Shown here piece after piece: positions 7,529-15,924 of a stretch of 21,364 nucleotides of DNA; position 1 is the first letter of the stretch, and the number at the start of each line of letters is the position of its first letter. Origin of the DNA: G963664585 sp963664585 (GTDB lineage: Bacteria; Bacillota; Clostridia; Oscillospirales; Ruminococcaceae); contig CAXXEO010000024.1 in assembly GCA_963664585.2 (NCBI GenBank), positions 1-21,364 on the forward strand, in the 5' to 3' direction. The notes beneath the pieces are model-generated. The model did no database searches and had not been told where the DNA came from. It saw only the letters and a program-made list of their open reading frames with translations. Made by a program: the position numbers and the translations under genes.

Positions 7529-7640
7529 TTACTAGTACATTGTAAAATTTTAACTTTGCATATCCCCGCTTTCAGCGGGGGGTATACAAGAACATTTAAC
7601 CCATTGTTATATAAGATTTAGATATTACAAGGTACTAGAA
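7529..7640. repeat. 112-bp palindromic element between phage genes
   Basis: The ends TTACTAGTACATTGTAA (7529-7545) and TTCTAGTACCTTGTAA (reverse complement of 7625-7640) are inverted repeats. The middle has a 7-bp GC stem CCCCGCT/AGCGGGG (7564-7580) with arms extended by ATAT/GTAT. The design matches the 106-bp element (AT-rich arms, GC-rich core) but the sequence is different. It separates the holin from the 135-aa gene. Confidence 0.65.
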
Positions 7641-7647
7641 ATTTGTA

Positions 7648-8055
7648 TTATGCCCCTAACAACTGCGCAACCATTTTTTCAAGATAAGTTTTCTGCGCTA
7701 CACCCACCACATAAACATCCTCGTAAACTGCAGGTGTCGTTGGCGTTTCAGCCGTGACAATTTCCTGTTCAATGACCCTTTTGAACATAATCGTATAGTC
7801 CGTATACAGATTGGTTTGTGTGACATCGTGTGTCGTGGAAACATTTGTGTCGGGGTCTGTTTCGGTTACTGATTTGGTGGTAACAATTGCGATCTGATTT
7901 GTATCTGCCAGTTTAGCAAGCAAAGCATCAAGCCCCCCCACACCATCAAAATAAAGGGTTAGCGTATCCCTGTTGGCGTTCTGAATATTCTGGCTGCCTC
8001 CAATCACTCGAATGACTGGAAGTTCAGTACCGTTTTTCAACGTGATTTTGTCCAT
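7648..8055 (-). CDS. Phage-block protein of unknown function, 135 aa
   Basis: No family is recognised. The composition is beta-rich with Thr/Val-rich strands, begins with TLKNGTELPVIRVIGGSQNI and ends in a short helix (QKTYLEKMVAQLLGA). The first half contains LTLYFDGVGGLDALLAKLAD. AAGGAGGAAAAAAC precedes the ATG at good spacing. It lies between the fibre gene and the lysis cassette, where tail-fibre accessory or chaperone-like proteins are often found; that placement is the only functional hint. Confidence 0.75.
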   Translation of the reverse strand: MDKITLKNGTELPVIRVIGGSQNIQNANRDTLTLYFDGVGGLDALLAKLADTNQIAIVTTKSVTETDPDTNVSTTHDVTQTNLYTDYTIMFKRVIEQEIVTAETPTTPAVYEDVYVVGVAQKTYLEKMVAQLLGA

Positions 8056-8072
8056 GTTTTTTCCTCCTTAAA

Positions 8073-9047
8073 TTAAAATACATAGCATCCATCTGCATCT
8101 GTGGTTGCTGAAACCAACGTAGTTGAGGGTATGTTGCAAGCAGGGCGAAAACCATATTGCCCTCGATATGATTGATCGTTACTTAAAGTACCATCAATTA
8201 CGACGAGTCGAGTGACCCCAGAGCTTTCCATTACAGGAGTACGCACCCGCCATTTCCAGGCTGTACCAACTGTAGTTGGTTTGCTACTGGAAGGTGTATT
8301 GTCATAAGCCTGCTGGGTCAAATAAGAAATACGATTACTTGCGGTAGAGAATAGTGACCAGAGTGCACCTTCTGCGATGCCATATTCATTCCCTAATCCA
8401 ACTTCAGTACGAGATGGAAGAAAGATCTTTCTGGATATATCCTCATAACCACTACCATCGACCTCAGATCTTGTCACACGAATGGTAGTGTTTAGAAAAA
8501 GGGCTTTTTCGGCAGCTGTAAACAAATGCAGAAACCCAGCTTTCGCAGAGTATTGCGTCTTATAACTACTTACACTGGCGCTTGTGCCTGGAGGAGCATC
8601 TGCTGGATGAGCCGAAGCATACCAAGTACCCGCCGTACTGTCTTTGTTCAGCCACTGGTCAATATTTGATACACTGTAAAGACTATTACCTCCGATTTGT
8701 CGTGCGGTAACAGAGTTAAGCGGTTCCGCTGCGTCCACGGCACGAAGGTCAATAATCTTCTCTGTGATTAGTGTAATGGCATCTGCAGGGTACGCTGGTG
8801 TGCAAGATTGATTCTTTGCTGCGACCCTCCAGGTGATTGGTAAAGCGGTTTCGATATTGACCTGATAGGCCCCTAATTTTACTTTATCGCCCACCGAAAG
8901 ACTGCTAATCGCGATACCTTTGTTGTAGAATTTTCTCCAAACCCCATCTATTTTTGTGTACCCCTCCTTATCGTTCCATATTCCTCCGACATTGCTGTAT
9001 GGCTTGCTTTCGCGCCATACGCCGTTAATATTGCTGTAAGCTGGCAT
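8073..9047 (-). CDS. Phage fibre/receptor-binding protein with DUF6273-like domain
   Basis: 324 residues. The N-terminus has three roughly 13-residue repeats: YSNINGVWRESKP, YSNVGGIWNDKEG, YTKIDGVWRKFYN, each with a conserved Trp. A domain from about residue 50 to the end has ITWRVAAKN, VSNIDQWLN, KIFLPSRTEVG and YGFRPACNIP. That arrangement is typical of DUF6273, a C-type-lectin/FGE-like surface-binding fold. It is a likely receptor-binding part of the virion (inference from fold and place). It follows the collagen-like fibre gene, with AGGGGG before the ATG. The C-terminal lectin-like region would be a natural target for diversification, but no reverse transcriptase or template repeat is in the window. 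Confidence 0.8.
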   Translation of the reverse strand: MPAYSNINGVWRESKPYSNVGGIWNDKEGYTKIDGVWRKFYNKGIAISSLSVGDKVKLGAYQVNIETALPITWRVAAKNQSCTPAYPADAITLITEKIIDLRAVDAAEPLNSVTARQIGGNSLYSVSNIDQWLNKDSTAGTWYASAHPADAPPGTSASVSSYKTQYSAKAGFLHLFTAAEKALFLNTTIRVTRSEVDGSGYEDISRKIFLPSRTEVGLGNEYGIAEGALWSLFSTASNRISYLTQQAYDNTPSSSKPTTVGTAWKWRVRTPVMESSGVTRLVVIDGTLSNDQSYRGQYGFRPACNIPSTTLVSATTDADGCYVF

Positions 9048-9058
9048 TTAAACGCCCC

Positions 9059-10060
9059 CTAAACATACATAAGCCATACATCACCGTTACTTCCCCCTGA
9101 TGGAGAAGCGGCTGACATAATCATATTTCTCACCTGTGGGGACGTGTAATTGGAATTGGACTGAGCTACAAGTGCGCCTGTCATAGTGCCGCCCGCAAGA
9201 TCAGTCTTGCCATCCATTTCCTTTTCCAGTTTACCGAAAGCAGCATTTATGTCATCGGTGGCTGCAATTGCCGACGCCGCTCCGGGCTTTGAGTAGCCTG
9301 TCAGTGCAATGTCTGCACCGCCCAATGTAATGCTCAACCCAGTCTTATTGTTAACGGTAGTAGGGTCACCCTGTGGTCCCTGCTCTCCTTGTACGCCTTG
9401 AGCGCCTTGCGCCCCTTGTATTCCCTGCACACCCTGCATTCCTTGCGGGCCTTGATCGCCTTGCGTCCCTTGTGGGCCTTGCGCTCCCGTGGGCCCTGCC
9501 GGGCCGGTTATTCCTGATGGGCCTTGAATGCCCTGTGTCCCTTGGTTTCCCTGAATACCCTGCACACCCGAAGGACCTTGTAATCCTCTCGGCCCTGTCT
9601 CCCCTTTTACTCCCTGCGGCCCTGAGGCTCCTGTTGCGCCCGTTTCCCCTTTAATGCCATTGATGACAGTATTTGTACCGTCATCTGTGATTGTACAGTT
9701 AGCAAATTTCAGTCTAGACCGCTGGGTGAGTGTATTTCCCAAATAGTCGAGGATCACATGCCCGCTTGAGCCAGTGGCTGCCCATGTCACGCCGTCATTG
9801 GATGTCTCAATGACGTTATCAGCATTCAGCCTTATCCGCCTTATATCCTCGCTGATTACGCCATCTTCTATATCAAGGGCAACAAGCTCATCAATCAGGA
9901 GATTATAGTTTCCTAAAGCAAGAAGCACTTTCCCAACATTGTCGAACCTTGCTTTAAGCTGCGCCGCTGTCATTCCTGAATCTCCCGGTCTGTCAGGCAG
10001 GCTGGCAACATCCTGATTGGTAAAGTCTGCACTTTCAAATTTTAAATCTGTTAATGCCAT
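9059..10060 (-). CDS. Collagen-like phage tail fibre protein
   Basis: 333 residues. An N-terminal globular part (1-134) is followed by 33 uninterrupted Gly-X-Y triplets at about 135-233, mostly G-x-Q and GPQ. A C-terminal part (LAGGTMTGALVAQSNSNYTS, then VRNMIMSAASPSGGSNGDVW) looks like a fibre tip or trimerisation domain. Collagen-like stretches in phage fibres form elongated trimeric shafts. GGAG lies 5 nt before the ATG. The stop is TAG. Reading through it would run into the next gene out of frame, so here amber must work as a stop. Confidence 0.88.
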   Translation of the reverse strand: MALTDLKFESADFTNQDVASLPDRPGDSGMTAAQLKARFDNVGKVLLALGNYNLLIDELVALDIEDGVISEDIRRIRLNADNVIETSNDGVTWAATGSSGHVILDYLGNTLTQRSRLKFANCTITDDGTNTVINGIKGETGATGASGPQGVKGETGPRGLQGPSGVQGIQGNQGTQGIQGPSGITGPAGPTGAQGPQGTQGDQGPQGMQGVQGIQGAQGAQGVQGEQGPQGDPTTVNNKTGLSITLGGADIALTGYSKPGAASAIAATDDINAAFGKLEKEMDGKTDLAGGTMTGALVAQSNSNYTSPQVRNMIMSAASPSGGSNGDVWLMYV

Positions 10061-10068
10061 ATTTACTC

Positions 10069-11919
10069 CTATCGTGCAAATCCGCCGAAGCGGTATCGTT
10101 TTATGACCCCGTAAACGCCGAAGCCCTCGTCAACCTCGTGATTGAGAACGGTGAGCTGTAATGTTTTATATCTTCTCGCTCGTCCCTTCAGCGGGACAAT
10201 CTGTGGCCTGTCTGACGTGTTAAAGGAAAATCTTTCGAAATCAAGATCTGAAAAATCAAGGATGTCCATTCTCGCGGACGCAACCGCAAAGCCAAAGTCA
10301 TCTTCTGTCTCAACCAGCACTTGTGCGGAAGAATGAGTATAGGGCTTGATCAGTATGCCGCTTCCCCTTCGGAGCATGTGCTTCGTCAGCATAAAGTTTC
10401 CATCATCGTCAGCTTGGGTGCTCCACGAAGCAGAAATCGCCGCCCCGTCGTCGGAGTATTTCTCCATCGTAGATATATCGCTGTTAAATCGGCACAGTTT
10501 TCCATCCGCGGTGCCGAAATACAGAATTCCGCCGCGCTGCAAAAAGCAAATGGCCGAAATATTCGTCCAATGATAGCACTCATAAACATAGTCGCCATTT
10601 TGCTGCTTATAGGTTTTATTCTGCTTTCCGTCCAGGATATAGCAGCGGGAGTTCACGCACACAATAAAATAGCCATCCCATTCAACGGTAACAGCCGAGC
10701 TGAGGTTTTCTTCTTTTGTGAGCGCAAAGTCGACGAAATACTAACGGTTTTGCACCATCTTTTCAGTGGTGACGATATTGGAGGTAATTGCAAACACGCC
10801 CTGACGAGACAAAAACAATGGCTCACCGCGTAGAGTCCCCATTGCTCCTTTGGATACCGCGCCGATTCCAGTGACAGAGGGCACACGGACAAAGACGGTT
10901 TCATCATCTACCGTCGCGGTGGGGCGCAGGAAAACGGTAGAATCCTGCTCGTTATCCTCCTTTATGATAGCCAAGTACTTTCCAATCGGGAGGTAGCCCA
11001 TGATTTCGGTCTCGTTCGAGCCGATGTAGTCATAACCTGTGTCAGGCCAGAAGGTAGGGTCAGAGAAATCGCACCGGTAATCAATCCCTTTTTCGGCGCC
11101 GGCGGCAAAGATCGTGTTGTCGCTGTAAATCGCGGCAACGGTCGCCTTATTCACCTTATCCGCATAGCCTTCTCTTACTTTGGAGGCGGTAATTTTTACA
11201 TTATCCTGCCCCGTGACAGGCGATACACCGGGTGCTGCGCTGAACGTTACCTTTCCGGTCGTTCGGTTGACAGTAAAGTTTATGTTCTCGACAAGGTCGG
11301 TCCATGTGCCGTCGGAGCCAAGCTTCTGCGCGGTGACTAAAGCGGCGTCCAAATCCCCGTAGGAAAGCTGATATTCCGTAACGTTTGCCATCCCCAAAAA
11401 GCCCTCGCACCATTTTGGCTGGATCAGGTTGATGGCCTCCAGTGCCGTACCGCCCCCGGCAGTCGGAGAGCGGCCTATGATGATTTCAGGTATTTTACCG
11501 ACGACTGCCGAAACGGTGTTACCGTCATAGGCCAAAAACTCAGCCCCTGTAAAAACATAGAGCTTGCCACCCATAAAAACAGAGGTGCTTCTGGCATTGT
11601 TGACTTCCGCAATCAGCTCCGTCACGGTATTCACGGACGTGTTTAGCTCGTAGAGCTTTGTCCCACCGTGAACAAGGATATGCTGCGTTTCTCCTATCAC
11701 AGCCATAAAAATCCCGTTGATGGGTGAATCCACCTTGACCAGTGTCCTCCAGCCCATTCGTTTTTCAGGCATACCGCCAGTATCCGAGATGAGGTTCGGT
11801 GCCCAAGGGGACCTTGCCCTGTCCACCAAAAAGGCATCGGTAGATAGATCAACCCCTTTAAAGTTGCCATAATTGGTTGTGTAAACCTTCTTGTCATTGT
11901 CAATATTAACGCTATGCAC
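10069..11919 (-). pseudogene. Phage tail/DNA-stabilisation protein interrupted by one in-frame TAG
   Basis: Two open segments (11919-10744, 392 aa, and 10740-10069) are in the same frame, separated only by TAG at 10743-10741. Counting that codon, the protein has 616 residues. The first half has repeated beta segments (GGTKLYELN, GGKLYVFTGAEFLAYDGN) and IFAAGAEKGIDYRCDFSDPT; after the amber come YFVDFALTKEENLSS and GYFIVCVNSRCYILDGKQ. This is the layout of beta-propeller-like tail hub or packaged-DNA stabilisation proteins of short-tailed phages (P22 gp10-like in role; inference). The original residue at the amber cannot be known here; Ser or Gln is plausible. The GTG start overlaps the adaptor gene end. 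The terminal TAG is followed two codons later by TAA. Confidence 0.75.
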
Positions 11920-11920
11920 G

Positions 11921-12283
11921 CTATATCCCCCTAGTAATCTTTACAAAGCCGCGTTCACTCTCATTCACTGCATTCACAAAGTGTTGCTGGAACAACATCT
12001 GCCTGCCTGTGTCGTTGTCGTCAAAGTAAAGCTTCGAGGCCAGCCCATAAGGGAACGCTCCCCTCACAAGACTATCCTCATAGGGGATGTGGTCGGAAAG
12101 TGCCACGATAGACGGAATCTCGGTCAGGATGGTTTTTCCGTTATTTAGACGTATCCCATTGTTGGCCTCATAGGTATCGCTGAGAAGCATGTTGATGTGT
12201 GTCAGGGCGAATGGCTCATAGTAGGCGGTGTTGGTATCAAAAAACAGGTGGCATGCCGCCGTCAACAATTCTCTTCCTGTCAT
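11921..12283 (-). CDS. Probable head-tail adaptor protein, 120 aa
   Basis: A small, mostly helical protein beginning MTGRELLTAACHLFF, with AYYEPFALTHINMLLSDTYE in the first third and IPYEDSLVRGAFPYGLASKL in the middle. Size, position between capsid and tail protein, and helical character fit a head completion or connector protein; the exact family is not recognised. AAAGGGGGGGGGA precedes the ATG. It ends in TAG and overlaps the next gene's GTG start. Confidence 0.65.
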   Translation of the reverse strand: MTGRELLTAACHLFFDTNTAYYEPFALTHINMLLSDTYEANNGIRLNNGKTILTEIPSIVALSDHIPYEDSLVRGAFPYGLASKLYFDDNDTGRQMLFQQHFVNAVNESERGFVKITRGI

Positions 12284-12316
12284 AAATCCCCCCCCTTTTT
12301 TATTTATATTTTGTCT

Positions 12317-12340
12317 CTTCCCTCACCGCTGGCGGGGAAG
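12317..12340. repeat. GC-rich hairpin between head genes
   Basis: CTTCC...CCGC-TG-GCGG-GGAAG with a 4-nt bulge, about 35 bp after the adaptor gene's ribosome binding site region. It is another member of the 'AT-rich flank, GC core' hairpins scattered in this window. No second copy was found. Confidence 0.45.
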
Positions 12341-12406
12341 TTATAAAGTGAAACAGGTTTAAAATGAAGGAGGGAGGTTGCCCTCCCCCCCTTCTCAGAT
12401 TGTATT

Positions 12407-12568
12407 CTAATACAAAATCCGCAGACAGACATGCGACAACAAAGGACACGCAGGAAAAAGCCTATCGCCCTCGATCGTGCGAGTCTCGTGTGGGTACAGG
12501 GTATCCCCAAAATGGTCGTCGATATAGTCAAAAGCATTTGAATGGGCAGGTTGCCCTCTTCATTTTGA
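12407..12568 (-). pseudogene. Remnant of a small phage ORF (frameshifted)
   Basis: One frame reads NEEGNLPIQ and the next continues AFDYIDDHFGDTLYPHETRT then IEGDRLFPACPLLSHVCL up to TAG at 12409-12407. One extra A in the CAAA run would join them. There is no good start or ribosome binding site. The segment lies between two copies of AGGTTGCCCTC (12374 and 12546 regions). It looks like a degraded head-module gene. The rest of 12284-12406 is non-coding and GC-hairpin-rich. Confidence 0.4.
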
Positions 12569-12913
12569 TTAAGGCAGTACGATTGTCTGCACTTTGACAT
12601 CCGCCGAGCCTGTCACAGTAATTTTTCCGCCCGTGACAAATCCACTTGATTCCACAACAGCGGCGACCACACCGGAAACCGGAACTGATATGACAAGATC
12701 GGCTGTGGCGCTAAGCCCGCTGCCCTTCTTAATGGTAACCATCTCAGCGTTGGCAGTGTCCGCGTTGGTAATGAGCAGAAGCACTCTTTGATCCGCGGCA
12801 CCCGCAATATTCACCACCGCTCCATCCGTCGCGTTGCAGGCGGCGGCAGTGGTCACAGTAACATATTTATTGAACTTATTGATAACGGTATTGCTTATTA
12901 CAGTTGCAGCCAT
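12569..12913 (-). CDS. Small phage head protein, possible decoration protein
   Basis: 114 residues, almost entirely beta-prone: VTVTTAAACNATDGAVVNIA, VLLLITNADTANAEMVTIKK, and a Thr/Gly-rich end (GGKITVTGSADVKVQTIVLP). It follows the major capsid gene by 13 bp and has GAGGGAATG before the ATG. Capsid decoration or fibre-like proteins are commonly placed and built like this; no sequence family is recognised with certainty. Confidence 0.65.
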   Translation of the reverse strand: MAATVISNTVINKFNKYVTVTTAAACNATDGAVVNIAGAADQRVLLLITNADTANAEMVTIKKGSGLSATADLVISVPVSGVVAAVVESSGFVTGGKITVTGSADVKVQTIVLP

Positions 12914-12926
12914 GTTTCATTCCCTC

Positions 12927-13739
12927 TTACTTTCTACCCTTGATGACGTAAATTTCCTTAGGTCTGACGACCTTTCCGCCGTACACATCAAGGCCCTTGA
13001 CGGCATCGGCGAAGAGTCCCTCGGGACGGTATGCCTCTGTCTCATCGATCTGGCCAGCGAAAGCGATCGCTTTTTTGGTACGAATCATCATATAGTCGTC
13101 GGTTCCGTCGTTATAAAGGTTGTTGGACATTTTCACGGACGCACCGTTGTATAAGCCCACAATTCCCTTTTTCACCAGATTGACATTATCAGTTAGCATT
13201 TCGGTAAGTGAATTTTTGAACAGGCTGTAGAACCACAGGGTAATGGTAATGATGACCTCGTCCTTCAGCGATACACCACTATTCCAAAGTGTGACAAAAG
13301 CGGTATCAACAGCGGCCTTAGCAGCTGCTGAGGTTGTGATCTGCAATGATGTCGAAAAACTGCCCGCACCAGCGGCAAGAGTTGCAATAAAGGTATCTCT
13401 TTTCTCGGCCAGCGCACGGGTGGACTCTTCCATTAGAGCTGCCATCAGTCCGTCGACAGACTGTGCCTTATCGACGTCGTCAACCTTAAAGTTGAAGTAT
13501 TTAGCCTGATCGATCATTAAGTATTGCGAAGAATCCGCAATATCCTCGGGCGCACCGATATCGTTGCCCGCATAATCACCTATTGTGGGACGAGAAACGC
13601 CAAGTATCTTGATCTGGTTTCCTCTTTTCGCCTCACCTTCGAACCGATAGTCGCAATCCTCGGCAAGCACGCAGAACTTTTCCAGCTCATGCTGAATGTG
13701 CTTGCTCCATACAAGGGGTTTAAAATTTGCATATGCCAT
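12927..13739 (-). CDS. Phage major capsid protein
   Basis: 270 residues. The N-terminal third has KRGNQIKILGVSRPTIGDYA and YLMIDQAKYFNFKVDDVDKA, the strand pattern of HK97-fold coat proteins of short-tailed phages (P22 coat-like group). The middle has the helical ALMEESTRALAEKRD and a variable Ala-rich loop, and the C-terminus ends with VYGGKVVRPKEIYVIKGRK. The length is short but normal for compact podovirus-like modules. GGAGG lies in the stop region of the preceding gene, so translation is coupled. No premature stop or frameshift was found. Confidence 0.85.
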   Translation of the reverse strand: MAYANFKPLVWSKHIQHELEKFCVLAEDCDYRFEGEAKRGNQIKILGVSRPTIGDYAGNDIGAPEDIADSSQYLMIDQAKYFNFKVDDVDKAQSVDGLMAALMEESTRALAEKRDTFIATLAAGAGSFSTSLQITTSAAAKAAVDTAFVTLWNSGVSLKDEVIITITLWFYSLFKNSLTEMLTDNVNLVKKGIVGLYNGASVKMSNNLYNDGTDDYMMIRTKKAIAFAGQIDETEAYRPEGLFADAVKGLDVYGGKVVRPKEIYVIKGRK

Positions 13740-13745
13740 TTTGTT

Positions 13746-14100
13746 TTACCTCCATTTTGTCATTGATTTCATTACGGCCTTCATGATTTTGGGATCGTTA
13801 AGCTGTGTGGATGATAACTGATCCACCTCACCCGGCGTGTAGTAGTCCTTGTCCTGCGCCGAAGAAGCGTTTACCGCCCCGATCACGGGGGGGGACCGGC
13901 TTTCTGCTCACATCCAGCACAGCTTTCACAGCGTTGTAGGCGATCAGATTACTGACTCCCTGCGACCGAAGGGCGACGAACTGCTTACCCAGCTCATCGA
14001 CGGTTTTTACCTTGTTTTCGCTGTCGGTGCGATAAGTCAGGCCTCGCGCTAAGCGTAAGGCTCGCTTAAATCTTATCATGGTGTGTGTCGGCTTTATCAA
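13746..14100 (-). pseudogene. Scaffold-like small phage protein, frameshifted at a C8 tract
   Basis: The first frame reads ALRLARGLTYRTDSENKVKT and SQGVSNLIAYNAVKAVLDVS, then PVPP. At 13887-13894 (eight G on the plus strand) the frame is lost. With seven, it would continue VIGAVNASSAQDKDYYTPGE and VDQLSSTQLNDPKIMKAVMK to TAA at 13748-13746, just before the capsid gene. The helical C-terminus with KSMTKW and the position right before the major capsid gene suggest a scaffolding or assembly role (inference). The start is unclear: TTG at 14100 or ATG at 14079, neither with a good ribosome binding site. It may originally have been continuous with the overlapping 41-aa ORF. Confidence 0.55.
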
Positions 14101-14191
14101 CCTCCCCGCCCACCGGAGATGGGGAAATAGAGACAGGATAATCGCCTGTAGCTTCTAAATCAATTCTAGATTGTCCTATTTTCCGTTTCAT
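14066..14191 (-). CDS. Small ORF, 41 aa, in phage head module
   Basis: ATG at 14191-14189 overlaps the end of the zinc-ribbon gene in another frame. It encodes MKRKIGQSRIDLEATGDYPV then SISPSPVGGEVDKADTHHDK and Ile, ending in TAA. The peptide is polar and looks coding. It stops just where the scaffold-like frame begins, so it could be the N-terminus of that protein separated by a further frameshift. No ribosome binding site is evident. Confidence 0.45.
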   Translation of the reverse strand: MKRKIGQSRIDLEATGDYPVSISPSPVGGEVDKADTHHDKI

Positions 14192-14333
14192 TTTCGGAAG
14201 GGCGAACGATGACCCTTATCCACTCTCTCTTACACTTGGGGCACTGAAATGTAAGAATATCCATCTTTCGGCCAAGCTGTTCGGCAACCTCGCTTTTGAT
14301 AATCCGCGCATCAATCGGACAGTTACATTGCAT
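14166..14333 (-). CDS. Small zinc-ribbon protein, 55 aa
   Basis: MQCNCPIDARIIKSEVAEQL then GRKMDILTFQCPKCKREW. Two Cys pairs (CxC at the N-terminus, CPKC at about 31-34) suggest one bound zinc, as in Com-like zinc-ribbon proteins of phages. The ATG is one base after the portal stop (TAAaATG), so it is translationally coupled. The stop is TAG, followed two codons later by TGA. The function in the virion module is unknown. Confidence 0.7.
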   Translation of the reverse strand: MQCNCPIDARIIKSEVAEQLGRKMDILTFQCPKCKREWIRVIVRPSENETENRTI

Positions 14334-14334
14334 T

Positions 14335-15924
14335 TTATATCCCTCCCCCCACCTGCTGTAACGACGTCAGTTGCTGCACCGTCTGCTCCGGTATCTCCTG
14401 CGACACTTGTAACCGCGTAGTCATTTGCTTTTGTGACCCTCTTTTTTTTAGGATTTCCTGAAGCTTACTCTTCGGCACAATCGCGTCATCGTCCAGTGCC
14501 TCGACATATTCCTCAAAGGTGATGTGACCGCTGGCCAGTACACTGCCAAGGCTCTGCTCCTGTGCATATTTACTGTATGGATTGGTCGGTGAGACATCGA
14601 CTCGTATGCCAACCTTCATATCTCTCAGTTCCTCCTGCGACAGAATCAGAATGCCTTCCTCTGTTTCGACTTCCAGACCGTTGGGATTATAGGCCATCCA
14701 CACTTCATACCAAATCAGCGCGATGTCCTCTATAAACTGACGAAACAGGGCGATCTGCTCGTTGAGTGGAATGGCTGCCTGATCCCTGACGGCGATAATT
14801 GCCGAGCCGGACGCCTGTTCCGGATTGATATTGCCAAGCGCAGCATCACCGGCGCCTGCAAGCTCTCTCGTTTGGCAAACAAGTTCGAGCTGCAAATTAT
14901 GGGCATCTGCCGACATCGGCGCGGGGGCGACATAGGCAAAAGCGTCCGCAACCCTTTGCACACTGCCGGTAACTTCCAGAGCCACCCCCACCTTATCTAC
15001 GTCCTCGATATTGGCTATCCCCGTCGAAGAGTAGACTGGCTTGGCAAAAGCAGTCATTTTTGTTGAGATTTCGCGCCTTGCCAGCAGTCGATTGGCTGCA
15101 ATCTGATTGGGGATAAGTTGTGTAACCTCGCCGTTTCCTCTGGCGCTGTTTTTTTTGCGCATCCAACAAAGTGATGCAATCGGGTAAACTGAAAGTCCAT
15201 CAATCGCGGTTTCCGGCTGATAGATTACGTTTCGCGTTGTACGAGTAAAATGTAGAGCTCCATTCTTCAACTCGAGATACAAAATACATGAGCATTTGTC
15301 CACGCCCCCGACTTCGCTCTTGGCGCATCCTATTAAGTTTTCAATGTCTTCATCGCCCAGAATTGATATTATTTCTTCCTCGGGGATTCCGTTTTGGATT
15401 GCTTCTCTTTTGACATCCTCAGTATTTCGTCGCTCATAGATAATGATATACGGCTGCTTTTGGATGTCGTCCTACTGCTCGTCCGCAAAATAGATATTGG
15501 TGTTATCGATGAGCTGGCAGTCAAGGTCGGAATTATAAAAATATACATAAGTATCCCCGGCAATGCAGGCATCCTTGACCGCTTCCCACATTTTTCGGTC
15601 CATCTTCTGTTTTTCCCATATCCTTGCGGCATGCGCATTGAGACTGTCGCAAACGCCTAAAGCGCCCTCATGGTTTCTGCTCGTCATTGGCGAGTAATGG
15701 ATCGTCATGTTATTCATGGCGACCGAGGCAATTTTGTACTCGCAGGATGGCTGGATAAAATTATAAAACGGAAGGCTTTCGCCTCCCGCTTCAAGTCCTT
15801 CCCATTGCCGCCCCTCGAAAAAGTTATGTGCCCTTTCCGTTGCACTGTAAAGCCCTGCCTGATTGTGGTGATCAACACCCTGCCTGTACTTTCTCCAGAT
15901 TTCTGTCGCTTCAATCTCGATCAA
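14335..15924 (-). pseudogene. Phage portal protein interrupted by one in-frame TAG
   Basis: One continuous frame of 530 codons with a single internal TAG (15474-15472, codon 151). Before it: RAHNFFEGRQWEGLEAGGES, FYNFIQPSCEYKIASVAMNN, VKDACIAGDTYVYFYNSDLD, CQLIDNTNIYFADEQ. After it: DDIQKQPYIIIYERRNTEDV and, further on, GNINPEQASGSAIIAVRDQA. These are typical of podovirus-type portal proteins, the dodecameric DNA gate at one capsid vertex. The TTG start overlaps the upstream gene, with AAGGGGG upstream. Because the rest of the frame is intact, the amber is either a recent mutation, a base-call error, or suppressed. Without suppression the product is a 150-aa fragment. Confidence 0.82.

Noticed and set aside
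8073..9047. Variable protein of a diversity-generating retroelement
   Set aside because: The lectin-like C-terminus fits the target type, but no reverse transcriptase, template repeat or adenine-biased copy is present in the window.
9360..9660. Dense short repeats resembling a CRISPR or tandem array
   Set aside because: They are the Gly-X-Y codon repeats of the collagen-like fibre. There are no fixed-length repeats with unique spacers and no cas genes.
10321..10833. 170-aa plus-strand frame
   Set aside because: It is antisense to the stabilisation protein gene, whose two halves are clearly coding.
12304..12600. 98-aa frame overlapping the head decoration gene
   Set aside because: Its start lies inside the upstream gene without a ribosome binding site. 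The protein-like sequence continues in another frame, so a frameshifted remnant is the better reading.
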